This document shows, piece after piece, positions 38,579 to 51,325 of a DNA stretch of 64,000 nucleotides. Numbering within the stretch: position 1 is the first letter of the stretch; the number at the start of each line of letters is the position of its first letter. The notes beneath the pieces are model-generated. The model was not told where the DNA came from. It worked only from the letters and a program-made list of their open reading frames with translations, and ran no database searches. The translations under genes were made by a program, and so were the position numbers. Origin of the DNA: Lophius americanus (Eukaryota; Chordata; Actinopteri; Lophiiformes; Lophiidae); contig JBBDHG010000032.1 of assembly GCA_037951165.1 (NCBI GenBank), positions 7,865,001-7,929,000 of the forward strand, in the 5' to 3' direction.

Positions 38579-41500
38579 ATGAGGCTAAAGAAACGAGGCA
38601 GATGGTCACTGTTGCTGAAAATCACCTCTGTACTTCTATCGGTTTTGGTTATCAGCCTACTCAATCCAACCAAAACTGTCTGGCATTCTTACTCCATTTT
38701 TGGTGCCAGTTGGTTGGACTACACAGATGAAGATGCGGGCCCAGAGAGAGTGTGCAACTGTTCAGCAATCATCCAGGGGGACAGAGAAACAATAGAGCAG
38801 ACTAAATTACTGGCCATCACTAAAGACTTCAAGAGGAGTATTCAGGTCCCTGATGAGTATTATATTAATGCAACCAAAGACTGCAGGTGTGCAGCTGTTT
38901 CACTCTAAGCAGTTTTTTGAATATATTCAACTTAGTAGAATTTCTAACGCAGCACACATTCCCAGTGGTATTTATTTTGTTATTTTATATTTCCAGGAAA
39001 TTTAAAGCAAGAAGGAAATACATACTATTCCCATTAAGCCAGGAGGAAGAAGACTTCCCACTGGCTTACTCTTTGGTTATCCATCATAAGGTATGCACAT
39101 TCGAAAGCACGGAATCATGTCCGTAGAAAAAATCACTTTAATCCTTAATGAGAGTTGGTGTGAAAACAGCTTTATAAGATATTTTTAATTTCTGGAGGGA
39201 GATTTTACTTAATATTGGAGGTAAAGGGGTCTAATGAAGGTGGCATGATGGGGGATATACCCTGGATTAAAATCCTGCTTAAGCACTTCCATTTTATTAA
39301 CTTTGTTTATCAAACAGATTTATGCAGGGACAATTTTAAAAAACGTTTTGGGGGTTACCCTTTATATGGTTTCTAAAATATACAGTACAAAATGTATGTA
39401 ACAATTGGAAGGGCACATACCTCCATCAAGTCCTCAATCAATCAATAGCCAACATAAATAGTACACAATTGTATCTCGTGTATTCTACAACCAATTCATA
39501 AGATGTTAGAATGATATGGAATGCATAATGTACTGGTGAAAAATGTTATGATTATAAAATCAGCTGTTAGTATTATTATTATTATGATTTCACGGGCCAC
39601 TGATCTAAAATTGGTTACCTCCAGAAAGCCCCCAGCACTGGTCGTGGTGGTGGTCTGTCTGTCATCTACCGCAGTGATTTGGACTTGTCTCCACTGTCGT
39701 TGCCAGACATCTCTTCTTTTGAATGCCTGGCATTTAATTGTAAACCCCCTTTCTCCATGACCATACTTCTAATCTACCGGCCACCCAAACCAAACCCAGC
39801 CTTCATCTCTGAGATCTACAACCTTTTGTCGACATTTTACACAACCTCTGCCAATATTTTAGTACTTGGAGATATGAACATTCATTTCGACTCCCCTGCA
39901 TGTCGTTTTGCTTCCGAATTTCTCCAACTACTGGATTGTTATAATCTCAGGCAACTTGTCGATGTCCCCACCCACACCAAGGGACACACTCTGGATCTAG
40001 TCATCGCTGACTCTGCTCCTCTCAGCAATCTTCTTGTGTACGATCTGGGTGTGTCCGACCACAAGGCCGTCTCCATGGAATTGTCACTTGTGTCCCCCCT
40101 CACTAAGCCCAAACATTAAATATACTTCAGGAATTGGAAAAACATCAACCCAGAAACCATGAGAGTCGACCTCCAGCATCTTTTTTCCGCCAACTTTGTA
40201 TCAGACAATGACTCAGTAGATTTCTACAATAAATCCCTGAGTAGCATCCTGGATCGTCACACCCCTGTAAAAATTAGAACAGTCACTTTCTCCCGCTCAG
40301 CCCCCTGGTTCACCAGCGAGCTACGGGAAATGAAGGCAGCTGGGCGTGTCCTTGAGCGGCGTTACAAGGCTTCAGGTCTTACTGTCCACAAGCTAGCCTT
40401 TCGGGAACACCAAAAGGCCTACTCAAAGTCGCTTAGAGAGGCTCGGTCACTGTTCTACTCCAACATCATCAAAACCAGTCCTGGAAATTCTAAGCAGCTG
40501 TTTTCCACTATCAATCATCTCCTTAAACCACAAACTCCCCCACTTACAGAAATGACAGAAGAGCACTGTAATAATTTCATGGCTTTCTTCAAATCAAAAA
40601 TTGACTCAATCCGTTCTGTCCTTTCTGGTTCCTCCACTCTACCTATCCAGTCTGCTTACTCACAGTTGGAGATCTCCCAGCCTCTCAAGTGTTTTCCAGA
40701 AATCTCACAGCGGGAGGTTAAGGTTATCATCAGAACAATAAAGCCCTCCACCTGTGCCCTCGACCCCTTTCCTACAGCACTAGTGAAAACTAACATCTCT
40801 TCCATCAGTCCCCTGATCACTGCTGTAATAAATCAATCCCTCCAGGCCGGCTTTATTACATCTGCCCTAAAAGCCACCATAATCAGACCACTCCTCAAAA
40901 AACCTACTCTCGATCCAGAACTTTTTACTAATTACAGGCCCATTTCCAAACTCCCATTCCTCTCCAAAGTACTGGAAAAAGTAGTTGCTGCCCACCTCCA
41001 GGACCACCTCAATTACAACAACCTCTTTGAAACCTTTCAGTCTGGTTTCCGTTCCGCCCACAGCACAGAAACAGCTCTGCTTAGAGTCACAAATGACCTA
41101 CGGATGGCAGCAGATGCTGGTTCACCTTCCCTCCTGATTCTCCTTGATTTGTCTGCTGCCTTCGACACAGTTGACCATGGAGTACTCCTACACCGCCTAC
41201 ATCACACCACTGGACTCACTGCCACCGCCCTAAATTGGTTTCAATCCTACCTCACTGACAGAACAGAATACGTTTCCCTTGGAAGTTCAAGGTCCCGGAC
41301 ACATACCGTCACCTGTGGGGTCCCCCAGGGATGAGTCCTTGGCCCCATTCTCTTTATACTGTACATGCTCCCCCTTGGCCGTGTCTTCAGCCTATATGGA
41401 CTCTCATTCCATTGCTACGCTGATGACACTCAAATCTACATAAAAACTGAGGCATATTCCTCCGCAGCCTCTCCATCCTCATCGTCATCATCATCTCCCC

Positions 41501-43583
41501 TGTCAACTCCTCGCGCTTGTCTGGAGGAGATAAAGGTGTGGATGAAAAACAACTTTCTCCAGTTGAACAGCTCCAAAACCGAAGCTATTATAATTGGCAC
41601 CCCACATCAGACCCAGTCTTCCTCCTTAACCAGTATTACCTTCACGACATTCCCCTCTCTTCATCAGTCATCAACCTCGGTGTAAGATTTGACCCTCAAC
41701 TCACTTTTGAATCCCACATTAAACACATCTGCAAGATCTCCTTTCATCATCTCAGAAATATTTCCAAACTCCGTTCTTCACTCACCTTGAGTGATGCTGA
41801 AAAGCTGGTTCACGCGTTTGTCTCCTCCAGACTGGATTACTGTAACACACTTCTCATCGGGATCTCTGATAAAAGTCTTCAAAGACTTCAGTATGTTCAA
41901 AACAGTGCTGCAAGGATCCTGATGAGAGTTCGTAAACACGAACACATCACCCCTGTTCTTCATTCCCTTCATTGGCTTCCCATCTCCACCAGGATTGATT
42001 ATAAGATCTCTCTCCTCACTCACCAGTGCATCCATGGTAACGCACCCCCCTACCTGAAAGAACTACTCACCCCACTGATCTCAACACGATCTCTCCGTTC
42101 TACCCACTCATACCGCCTCCTCCTTCCCCGGACTAAGCCCAGCACCATGGGTGATCGGTCCTTCTGTTCCTATGCCCCTCGTCTGTGGAATGCCCTCCCT
42201 GACCATCTCAGGGCTCCACAGACGACTGACACATTTAAAAAAGGACTTAAAACTTTCCTTTTTAGCAAAACCTATAACCTTAATTAACATTGCTGCTTTT
42301 TGGTCAGGCTTTTATATAGTTATTATTTAATTTTTTATTGATGCTTTTATCTGCTTTTGCTTTGTAGCACTTTGATATTTGATCCAAGTGCATTAAAAAT
42401 TAAATGTATTATTATTGTTATTATTATTATTATTAAAAAAAAAAATCAACGAAATCCATGAAAAAGATATTCTGCTAACCTTCAATCAAACAACAAACAA
42501 GCCAACAGAAAATGGCGATGAAAACATAACCTGCTTGTTTGTCATAATGTGTCTCTTAAATTATATAACAGATTTTTTTTCATTCACTTAAGGTGGAGAG
42601 CTTTGAGCGACTACTGCGGGCCATCTATGCACCACAAAACCTCTATTGCGTCCATTTGGATAGAAAATCTCATCCCTCATTCATCTCTGCCGTCGAGGGT
42701 ATTACTTCCTGTTTCCCCAATGTATTCATGGTCAGTCACCCTGTAAAGGTGGTCTACGCTTCGTGGTCTCGTGTCCAGGCTGACCTGAACTGTATGGCTG
42801 ATCTCTATAACGCCAGTACAAAATGGAAATACTTCCTCAACCTCTGTGGTCAGGATTTCCCTCTAAAAACCAACCTGGAGATTGTAAAAATCTTGCGTTT
42901 AATGAGGGGAGGTAACAGCTTGGAGACAGAGAAAATGCCCGACAGAAAGAAATGGAGGGTGAAATTAAGTCACCAGATAGTTGATGACAAAATCAAGGTA
43001 CTTATTTTCGGATTTTTATAACACTTGATTTTGTCATTTTTAAAGCTTTTTTCAGATTGTCTCATCATCTTATTAATGAACTGTTTAAATATTTCAGGGG
43101 ACAGGAAAGGTGAAGGATCCTCCTCCCTTCAACCTGCCCATTATGTCAGGAAATGCTTACATCGTTGTTAACCGAGGCTACGTCCGCAGTGTGTTGGAGG
43201 ATAGCCGAATACTCAAACTGATAGAGTGGGCCAAAGATACCTACAGTCCTGATGAGTTTCTCTGGGCAACCATTCAACGAATGCCGGATGTTCCCGGATC
43301 AACATGGCCCAACACCAAATACGACATTACAGATATCAATGCGTTGGCAAGGCTGGTGAAGTGGGCGGGGCATGAGGGCTCCCAGGATTCGCTGGAGGCA
43401 GTGTACCCAGAATGTCAAGGCAAACATGTCAGGTCAATATGTGTGTACGGTGCTGGAGACCTAAGGTGGATTCTTGAACAACATCACCTCTTCGCCAATA
43501 AGTTTGACATAGACACAAATCCGTTTGCTGTCTACTGCTTGGAGAAATATCTGAGACAAAAGACACTTTTTGAAATGGATTAA
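38579..43583 (+). CDS. gcnt1: Core 2 beta-1,6-N-acetylglucosaminyltransferase, GCNT1-like, copy 3
   Basis: CDS = join(38579..38886, 38997..39090, 42593..42997, 43098..43583), 430 aa. Same structure as copies 1 and 2 and apparently intact. It has Ile88 like copy 1 and Gly360 like copy 2, so it may carry the ancestral residue at both positions. Membrane anchor (about 10-28), YASWSRVQADLNCM, YSPDEFLWATIQR with Glu322, and HHLFANKFD are all present. This is the copy nearest to the convergent prune2 gene, as expected if the original gene lay at this edge of the array. Confidence 0.9.
39592..42434 (+). mobile_element. L2/Maui-type LINE in gcnt intron 2 (unit 3)
   Basis: Same insertion as in unit 2, with the 123-bp RT block present. 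It carries the same TAA (40,117-40,119), TGA after GVPQG (41,332-41,334) and frameshift. The 3' (ATT)n tail ends near 42,434. Confidence 0.9.
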
Positions 43584-44154
43584 ATGTGTTGGAGCTTTGC
43601 TCTGTGGCGGTTAATTAAAACAACAACAGCAATTGTCAAAGTAAGTTTAAATGTATCTGTTTGCCGGGCAATAGAAGCTTAAGTAATTTGAGCTTAACAG
43701 CATTTAAGGGCACAAACCCGTAATTGTAATTGACGTTGTTCATAATACTGAGAAAATGTCAGCTTTTCTCTCCACTTCTGATTGAATTATTGATCTTCCA
43801 ACTCTTTGTAATACATTTGAGGTAGTTTTTGGTCCTTTGCAAGGTAGGCCATTTTTAGGTGATCTTGATGACAAAATCTTACATGAGTCTATTCTACCAA
43901 TTGAAATGCAGAAAGAAACACTAACACCTCAAATCTTGTTCATTCTGATATTGTGTCAGCTGACTACCCATGAGCTTTTGCATTTCACAGTGAAACAGTG
44001 AGTGAATCTCTTAGAGCAGGGGTTACCTTATTAACTAATCCACAGACCAGGATCCAACGGTGTGATAAGTAGCTACCCACTAGGTAGAGCTCTGCAGAGT
44101 GGCGTGTTCAAGTGCTGAAGTCAGAGTCCAGATCTGGCTTAAGATACTTTAAGC

Positions 44155-44354
44155 CAGGGGTGCCCAACGTTTTTACACTTCAGATCCACTTTTACATTTT
44201 TAAACATGACAAAATGTACTTGTCAAAAAAAATAACAGTCTCTCACCTGTGGTGAGGAGCATGAAGCTACTTTTATACATCAGACTCAATGACTTAATGA
44301 CTTAATGTGATATTTGGCACTAGAAGGAGGATGCTAGCTTCCCATAATCAGGGG
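44155..44354 (+). mobile_element. hAT-like transposon end, unit 3
   Basis: Unit 3 copy of the element end at 12,401-12,600. Confidence 0.5.
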
Positions 44355-44426
44355 TTCAGTGTTTCCCATGGAATTTAAAGAAAACTTTGGGTGGTTTACC
44401 CTGCTCCTTTTAGGGAGGTCCGGGAC

Positions 44427-44469
44427 ATGCCCCCCATAAGAAAATTGTTTATTTTCTTATGGGGGGCAT
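44427..44469. repeat. Perfect palindrome, unit 3
   Basis: Same 19-bp-arm palindrome as at 12,673-12,715. Confidence 0.85.
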
Positions 44470-47159
44470 AAAAAAAATTAACCAACCAAAGCCGTCATTT
44501 ACTGTTCAGCACACTGGTATATATCTCCCCTCTCGTACTGCTCACTTTGAGAGAGACATCTACTTCTCATGTTCCTGGAAGCAGGTATTGTCTGTGTTTC
44601 TACTATATTGAAATTACAATATATTTTCCTTTAACCCTATCAGTGTTTGGTGTATTCAATTATTATCAGATTGTTTCAGTACTAAATCTTCCACAACAAA
44701 GATCAGCTTCACTGAATGTCCAGTTTGTTCCCTCGTTGTGAACATTGCCATTCAATCAATACACATATAATCAACCTTTTTTTTAAACTTTAGACAATGT
44801 TTGATTGTGAGAAAGAGAAGTTCAATCTCCCAATGTTTTAGGCCAAGACCAAAATGCATCTGGATCGGCCTTAGCAGACGCGACATGATTGCTCCCATGT
44901 AATCCAGCTCTGATGTGAGTGAGACCCATCTCATTAATTCAGAAAAACTGGCCTCTGTTTCTCTGAAATGACATGTTTTTCTCAATTGATGAAATTCAAT
45001 ACATAAAAAGTTGATACCTTATGACCGAGAATACATTATAGCATACATTTTAACAGTATGTAGCTTTTTATGGGATGTGTATTTCCCTATTCACACGGGA
45101 CTAGTATTACCTGAGGAACTCACCCCCGGATACATTTATACAAACTACCAAATCTGTAGCATTTTTAACAAATCATCACACCTGTTACACTTTTTGTTTT
45201 TTTTGTTTGTTTTTTACAAATAACAGTTTTTCAAACATAACTTCCTAATTGTTAGTCAAATTTAGTAAAACGTTGGTCAGATTTGTCAGATTTAACTCTG
45301 CCGCTTCAACTTCTCTAGATCTATCATGAAAATATTTACACATACTTATACACTAGAGGGAGCTTTGTATTTTTCAGAAAAACCTCAAGAGTTATTTCAT
45401 GGATTATTTTCACATTTTATACACACATAAAGCCTTAGTCTCTCTGTAAGAGCCTTTTTTCCCTCTCTCTCTTCAGCTGCAGTCCGCTACTGCAGATCCA
45501 AAAGAGTCTTCGTTAGCTCAACTCAGTCGGTGGCGTTAATAACCTCAACTGGCACGGCCTGTGAGCCGGCGCCCCTCCTCTCTCACTCTGCTGCAGCTCC
45601 GTGCTAGACCACCCTCAGCTCCACATGGAGGGTCCAGATTACCCGGAGGGAACCTATGCCACCCAGAGAAGATCTGGTCAATTTGAGCCCAGAACCTTCT
45701 TGCTGTGAGGAAACAGTGCTGCCCGCTATACTAACTTGCTGCCTCCATTGTATCCGCTTTTGTCTGTCTCGGTGTGTCGACTCTGAAATGAACAAGCAAC
45801 AAGCAACATTCAGCCGTATTTATCTGTTAGATCTGCGTCAGCACTTGATTGGTATTGCTGAGACGGTCAATTGATGAAGTATTGGAGATAGATTTTATGA
45901 TAGCTTCAATAAAAAAAATATTTACCCTTTATTAACCTTTATTACCATATTCTATATGACCTTCATTTGGATTATGGAAGATAAGAAAGGTCACTTATTA
46001 CATTTTTATTAACACTTGACATCACAGTGCTACACATAGAAGTCAAAGTAGCACATAGAAAGAATTAATACAACAGAGACACAATGGGAATGATAGGTTA
46101 AAACTAATCCTATGCCGAAAGCAAAGATATGTGTTCCAATATATGTTTTCTAAATCAGAATCGGCATAAATAATTGCAGTAATTACATCCCTGAAATGTC
46201 TGGGATATTATGGAATCATCGTCCACATCTGCAACAGATCCTTCGTGTTAACGTGACAACACAAAAACTATTTCATGCATCATTTTCAAGTTCTACACCC
46301 ACAGTGACCTTAGTGTGAGGAAGAACTGGAGTGATTTAGGTTTGTTGTATATGTACCACACTAAGCTAAGTATATACTATATACTTAGTATACACTAAGT
46401 AGTATTGCCATAATTTTCAACCATTGGTTCAATTTAGTCCAAACTTTGTGCATGTGAATGAACTCGAGGAGATGTATCTATTATACATTGTGTTTTACTC
46501 TAATAGTACATGTTTTACTCACTCACTTTTCATAAAAACACTGTTTGGTCATGTAAAGTCTTGACCATTGACCTGATTTAGTAAAGATTTCATGCATATG
46601 ATTGGGCTCGAGGACATCTGTCTCGTATAAATGATATTTCACACTTTAGGGATGTTTTTATAGAAGAAAAATCCTGGGGAAATACCTTGACAATTAATGT
46701 GAGGAGTTCAATCAGGGGTATTGCTTGTACAACACAAGATATTGGGAACTTTTTCGGGGATATGCACTTGCTGTTGATGACAACAGCATAGGTCTAGTTA
46801 TCCATTAGAATACTGCTTTTAACTGCAAAGAACATAACAGCAGTTCCATCGCTGAAGCTGCAAGCCCCCAAAAATAAAACAATGCCGAGAGAGGCTAAAG
46901 CATTTCTTTAAGTTGGAGAAAATGACTCAGATATCAAAACGAGAGTGGACAGGTTTGATAAAAGATGGTCACCAGCAAAACAAGGAATGTCAGAGCTCTT
47001 CTCGTCATTTATGTGCATCTCCTGGGGTTTCCATAGATGACTTATGTTTCTTAATATGTGGAATCAATAAACAATTAAAAAAATATTTACTTGACACACC
47101 TAATGAGAATAATGTTTTATTATATCCCCTAAAAGTCAGGGATATTATGGAATCATTAT

Positions 47160-47975
47160 TGCCTAGTCCACCTCAGATACGTCGGGTTAGCGCTATTACT
47201 CAAAAATACTTTCATGGATTATTTTCAAATTGTATACCATTACTTAGTGCGAGTAAAAACTGGACTGATTTTGGAAAGCTTGGCTGAATATTTTCAACAC
47301 TAGGGGGAGTTTTTGTGTCATTATTTTGAAGCGGTTGGTCAAATTCTGTCTAAATTTGGTGCATATGACACATTTAGAGGAGCTTTATCTTTATATGTTG
47401 TGTCTTACTTAACCATTGTTTTGCAGACAATTTTCCAACAGTTGATCCGATTTAGTCCAAGTTTGGTGCAGAGATCTATTCTATTTGGAGATCTATTTTG
47501 TGTATATCATATTTTGCTCTCATAATTCATACTTTGCTCCCTAGAGGGAACTTTTTTTTTTAATGAAAAACAATATTTTCCGGCCATAACTCAAAAACTA
47601 TTTCATGGGTGTTTTTCAAATTTATACCCCCACAGACCTTACAGTGAGAAAGAACTGGTTTGATTTTTGTGAAAGTTGGGTTGTATTTGTGACACTAGGG
47701 GGAGCTTTATCCCAAAATATTTTCAGGCCATAATTTCTCAACCATTGATCCACTATAGTCCAACTTTGGTGCATATAAGTCAACTCAAGGAAATCAATAA
47801 TGTATATATCATATTTGCCTCTAATAATTCATATTTGAATCAGTTTGAGGAGATTTATTTTACAAAAAGTAGTGTGGACATAACATTTAGTCAGGAGGAT
47901 TGCTTGTATAATAAAGGGAATTGGAGACTTTTGGGGATATATCCTTGCTGATGTAAACCAGTATAGGCCTAGTTA
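47160..47975 (+). repeat. Unclassified interspersed repeat spanning the right duplication border
   Basis: A longer member of the family at 14,470-15,010. It shows repeated monomer-like phrases (ccataactcaaaaactattt, cactagggggagcttta, tagtccaactttggtgcatat) and ends with ttgcttgtataata, ggggatatatccttgctg and taggcctagttat. The tandem duplication border at 47,233-47,320 lies inside it. The family is unnamed here. Confidence 0.6.
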
Positions 47976-50310
47976 TGGGTTTCGATCTGCAGCAATCACA
48001 TTCTAAAAATATAGGACAAGATTTAGCATTAGCCTTACAAATTCAAATGGGAGAAATATTACTGGAAACATCCAACTTTAAACTAAAGTTTAATTAAAAT
48101 GACATGAAGGGAGATCATCCATGTTGGGGAAAAGAGAGGAGAACCTAGAATAACAATAAGTTTTACAGTTAAAGTTTAAAAACTTACATCTATGGATAAT
48201 TCCCACTTCTACCGCAGATCTTTAGTTGCCCGAGAGAATTAAGAATGATGAGTTTATTTTACATTCACAGGTTATAAAGTCCCATTCAGAAAATTACCAT
48301 ATTAAAAAGCATCAAATCATGAAGCTAACACAACTGGTTTTTAATTGATGGCTCCACATTTCATTCTTTAAGTTAGCATACAAATCAATTATGAATTATT
48401 ATATATGAGGGAAATTAACATTTCTAAGCAAAATAGGTCGTGATTCTGCTGGCACCCAAGGGTGGGAACTATAACAATCTGCCCAATGCTAAGTATGTGG
48501 CAAGGGAAGATAAGATTAATGACATTTAACAAAAACAAACCTACAGAAGCTGAAATATTTGCCTAGGAAAAGAATTTAGTTTAAATGCACCATTCCAAAG
48601 AGAGATATATAAAATGTCTTGAAATTAACCGTTCAACAGACCAAAGACAATCAGCTGCTGGAAAAACAGGAAAGTACAGCGGTCTACTTAATATTATACA
48701 GTGTGCAACATATGCATTGTGTTGGATGGTATATTTTTTGAAGAGTGATGATGAAGATATTGGTGATTTTAACTTTTTGACATACACATTTCAGCCATAA
48801 TATTATAAGCACTGACAGGGTAACATTGATTATCTTCTTACAAGGGGTAATCAGATCACAGTGATCTCAGACAAAAGGACCTTAATACATGCATCACATT
48901 TGTGTTGCTACTGATAACGGCTTTGTTGCGTCCTTATTGACATGATGTGTTTGATGTATTTTCACAGTGCAGAGTTAATAGCCTAATGATGGCATCCTAA
49001 CGTTTGTATGAAGTCTTGAGTGAGATGGTGACAAAATGTAAAAATGCACGGTGACAGGAGCCGCCTACATCCAGCCTATTTAAAACCACATGGGATATTC
49101 TGTTTTATGTAAAAACTCACTTTACAGGTTTGTACATTTGAAAGATTGTTTGTATCTCAGCCCTTTTCCCCTATTTTTGTATCTATTTTTATTTGTTGTT
49201 GTCTATCAGCAAGCTCCAGTATGGTGACTTCCCCAACTTTCAAACATATTTTCCCACAAATAAGTATTTAGATGTATTTTGTTAGTAGTTAGAAGAGTTG
49301 TCAGCCTTGCTATGACTTCAATGGGTAGCAGAAGGCACAGATGATAGGATAAATTAATACCCTAATATATGAAAAAAGTCAGTCAACAGTTCCTCCAAAG
49401 AGAATTAAATAGGTGTAAAATAATTGAAATTAAAGGTGAATTCAAAGAACTCAAAAGCTACTGAATGGTTAACACAGCCGATAGCAGTGTAACATATAGT
49501 AGTACAGAAGCCTTTTCCTTTCAGCACTGTGAAAGTCTTCGCATTATTAATGCAGTTTTATGTAGAAAGCCCTCCGGTTCTTAACTCGCTGAACAAGCAA
49601 CTTCCTGACTCTTTGTATGACAGAGTCTTGCTTTCTAACACATTGCTCATTATTGGTGTAGTAACTAGGGGCCATACACATCATGCTGTAGGCTGTCCTA
49701 TATTCAAATATGCTGGAGTTCAGCATAAGTCAGGATCAGATAGGCAGCAGGACAGGTTTCTTGTAATCGTCAAACAACGGAGTTCCTCTTCTTGTCAGCT
49801 CTAAATGAGGGAAGATGAGAGACAGTTGTCAGATCATAAAGTAAATTCCTCTGGAAATGCTAAACATAGTTGGGCCTATAAAGATAACTGAAATGGGACT
49901 TAATAAATAATTTAGTAACTAACTTACTAACATTTCTATTTTAATTACAATACTGCAAATCTCAGCATTTTTCTATGAGGATTGCTCTTAAATTTATTCT
50001 GGTGGATTTTTTTAGGTTGGTTAACTCTGCAAATCATACATCCTGATGAGCTTTTCTGTGCAGCAGAATACTTATGTGTACATCTCCTCATCCTTATTAA
50101 ACATCTATGCAACCTTCATTCTTGATCAATGTGAACAAAATGACTTCACTCAGCAAGAACTATGGCTTTGCAATAATGTACAATCAGTCAAGCATTCTCT
50201 TCACTTCCACAGTCAGTGCTTGCATACGAAAAGATTGTTGGTTTATTGTATTGTCGTGCACTGAAGAAAACAACTGCTCATATTTTGGTTCCATTGCTTG
50301 TCTATTTGTT
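47976..50310. other. Intergenic DNA, no gene recognised
   Basis: AT-rich, with only short chance reading frames. A Tc1-like terminal fragment lies at 48,787-48,862. I see nothing else I can name. Confidence 0.5.
48787..48862 (+). mobile_element. Tc1-like terminal fragment
   Basis: Starts ttcagccataatattataag then cactgacagggtaacattga. Its first bases are the inverted counterpart of the end at 54,530-54,562 (ttataattttatggctgatg). Only the terminal part remains. Confidence 0.5.
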
Positions 50311-50836
50311 TGATTGTTTTCAATATGTCCAAAATAAATTAGAATTACTGGCACCATTCATTGCCTATACCCACTATCTTTAATTAAAATTATTGTCTTC
50401 ACAATAGAAAGGCCAGAAAACATGCCAATGATGAGCAAAGAAAAGTTGTAGAGCTGCAAGAATCTGGCAATGGATGCAATATAATCTCTCGAAAGTGCAA
50501 AATGTCAGTTTCAACAGTTAGACCAATAATTAAGAAGTTTTAAGGGACTGGAGATGTTAAAAAAAATTAGCTGGACAAGGATGTGCCTGCAAACTGACCC
50601 CACACATTATGAAGAGTATGGTTTGACTGAAAAAATTCAGGATCGCAGCTTGAGAATTGTAGAGGTCAGTTGAATCTTAGGGTCTGAAATTCTCCCTAAC
50701 TGCCATCAGATGGCACCTACACCAACACAAGCTGTTTTGGAGGATAGCAAGAAAAAAGCATCTGCAGTCATCAAAACAAAGTAAAGCACCTACAGATGGC
50801 CAAACATCACTCAGACTTTAAATGGAACAAGGTCAT

Positions 50837-50882
50837 AGGTCAGTTGAGATTGGAATAGTACTGTTCCAATCTCAACTGACCT
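50837..50882. repeat. 46-bp near-perfect palindrome
   Basis: 19-bp arms AGGTCAGTTGAGATTGGAA and its exact reverse complement. The 8-base centre tagtactg is itself almost palindromic (AGTACT). Confidence 0.9.
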
Positions 50883-50908
50883 GGAACTATGGTTTCATAG
50901 AGTAGCCA

Positions 50909-50974
50909 TTTTCTCTATGGCTTCCTTTCTTGCTATGTAGTGTGGCATAGCATGAAAGGAAGCCATAGAGAAAA
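50909..50974. repeat. Inverted repeat, 29-bp arms with one mismatch
   Basis: Left arm 50,909-50,937, right arm 50,946-50,974, 8-base loop. The single mismatch pairs T50930 with T50953. It lies 26 bp after the palindrome at 50,837-50,882, inside the Tc1 remnant. Confidence 0.9.
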
Positions 50975-51325
50975 GCACCCCAAACCCACTGTGAAGTCTG
51001 GTGGTGGATGTCTGATGTTGTGGGGCTGATTTTCTTCCAAAAGCCCTGGACATCCATCAAATACCAGCAGATATTGGATGAAAACCTAAAGCCTCTGAAG
51101 GAGTCGGGGAGTTTCTTTATGGAGGAAATATCTCTTATGGTGTTTTAGAAAAAAATATTTATTTGTTTTTACGTTAAAATGTTGTTACTTGAGTAAAATG
51201 TTAAATATTTCATCATGGGCATAGGAAAAAATAAATAAATTTTGCATCTCAGTTAACTCATATTTAAAGGTTGCCAAAAAATCTGGAGAGCGCTATATGT
51301 ATTTGGACCGGGCAATATATACTGA

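Larger units (their letters stand above)
43584..47160. other. Downstream DNA of gcnt copy 3, repeat-rich
   Basis: Same layout as 11,830-15,540, with the 29-bp segment present near 46,220-46,248. No gene was seen. Confidence 0.5.
31433..47320. repeat. Tandem segmental duplication, unit 3 (last copy)
   Basis: Third copy. Its offset from unit 2 stays at 15,892 almost throughout. Strict identity ends near 47,233, where units 1 and 2 read tatccaacttcaacc and unit 3 reads tataccattac. Diverged homology continues to 47,320, after which unit 3 runs into single-copy flank (ttattttgaagcgg) instead of a new unit start. Confidence 0.96.
50320..51325 (+). mobile_element. Degraded Tc1/mariner-type transposon
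   Basis: Multi-frame fragments of a Tc1-like transposase can be read on the + strand: a helix-turn-helix part near 50,440-50,545 (VELQESGNG-like, then SVSTVRPIIKKF), and a catalytic-domain part near 50,985-51,060 (NPLxSGGGCLMLWG-like). Many stops and frameshifts break it. Two long hairpins interrupt the middle (50,837-50,882 and 50,909-50,974). The borders are approximate. Confidence 0.65.
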
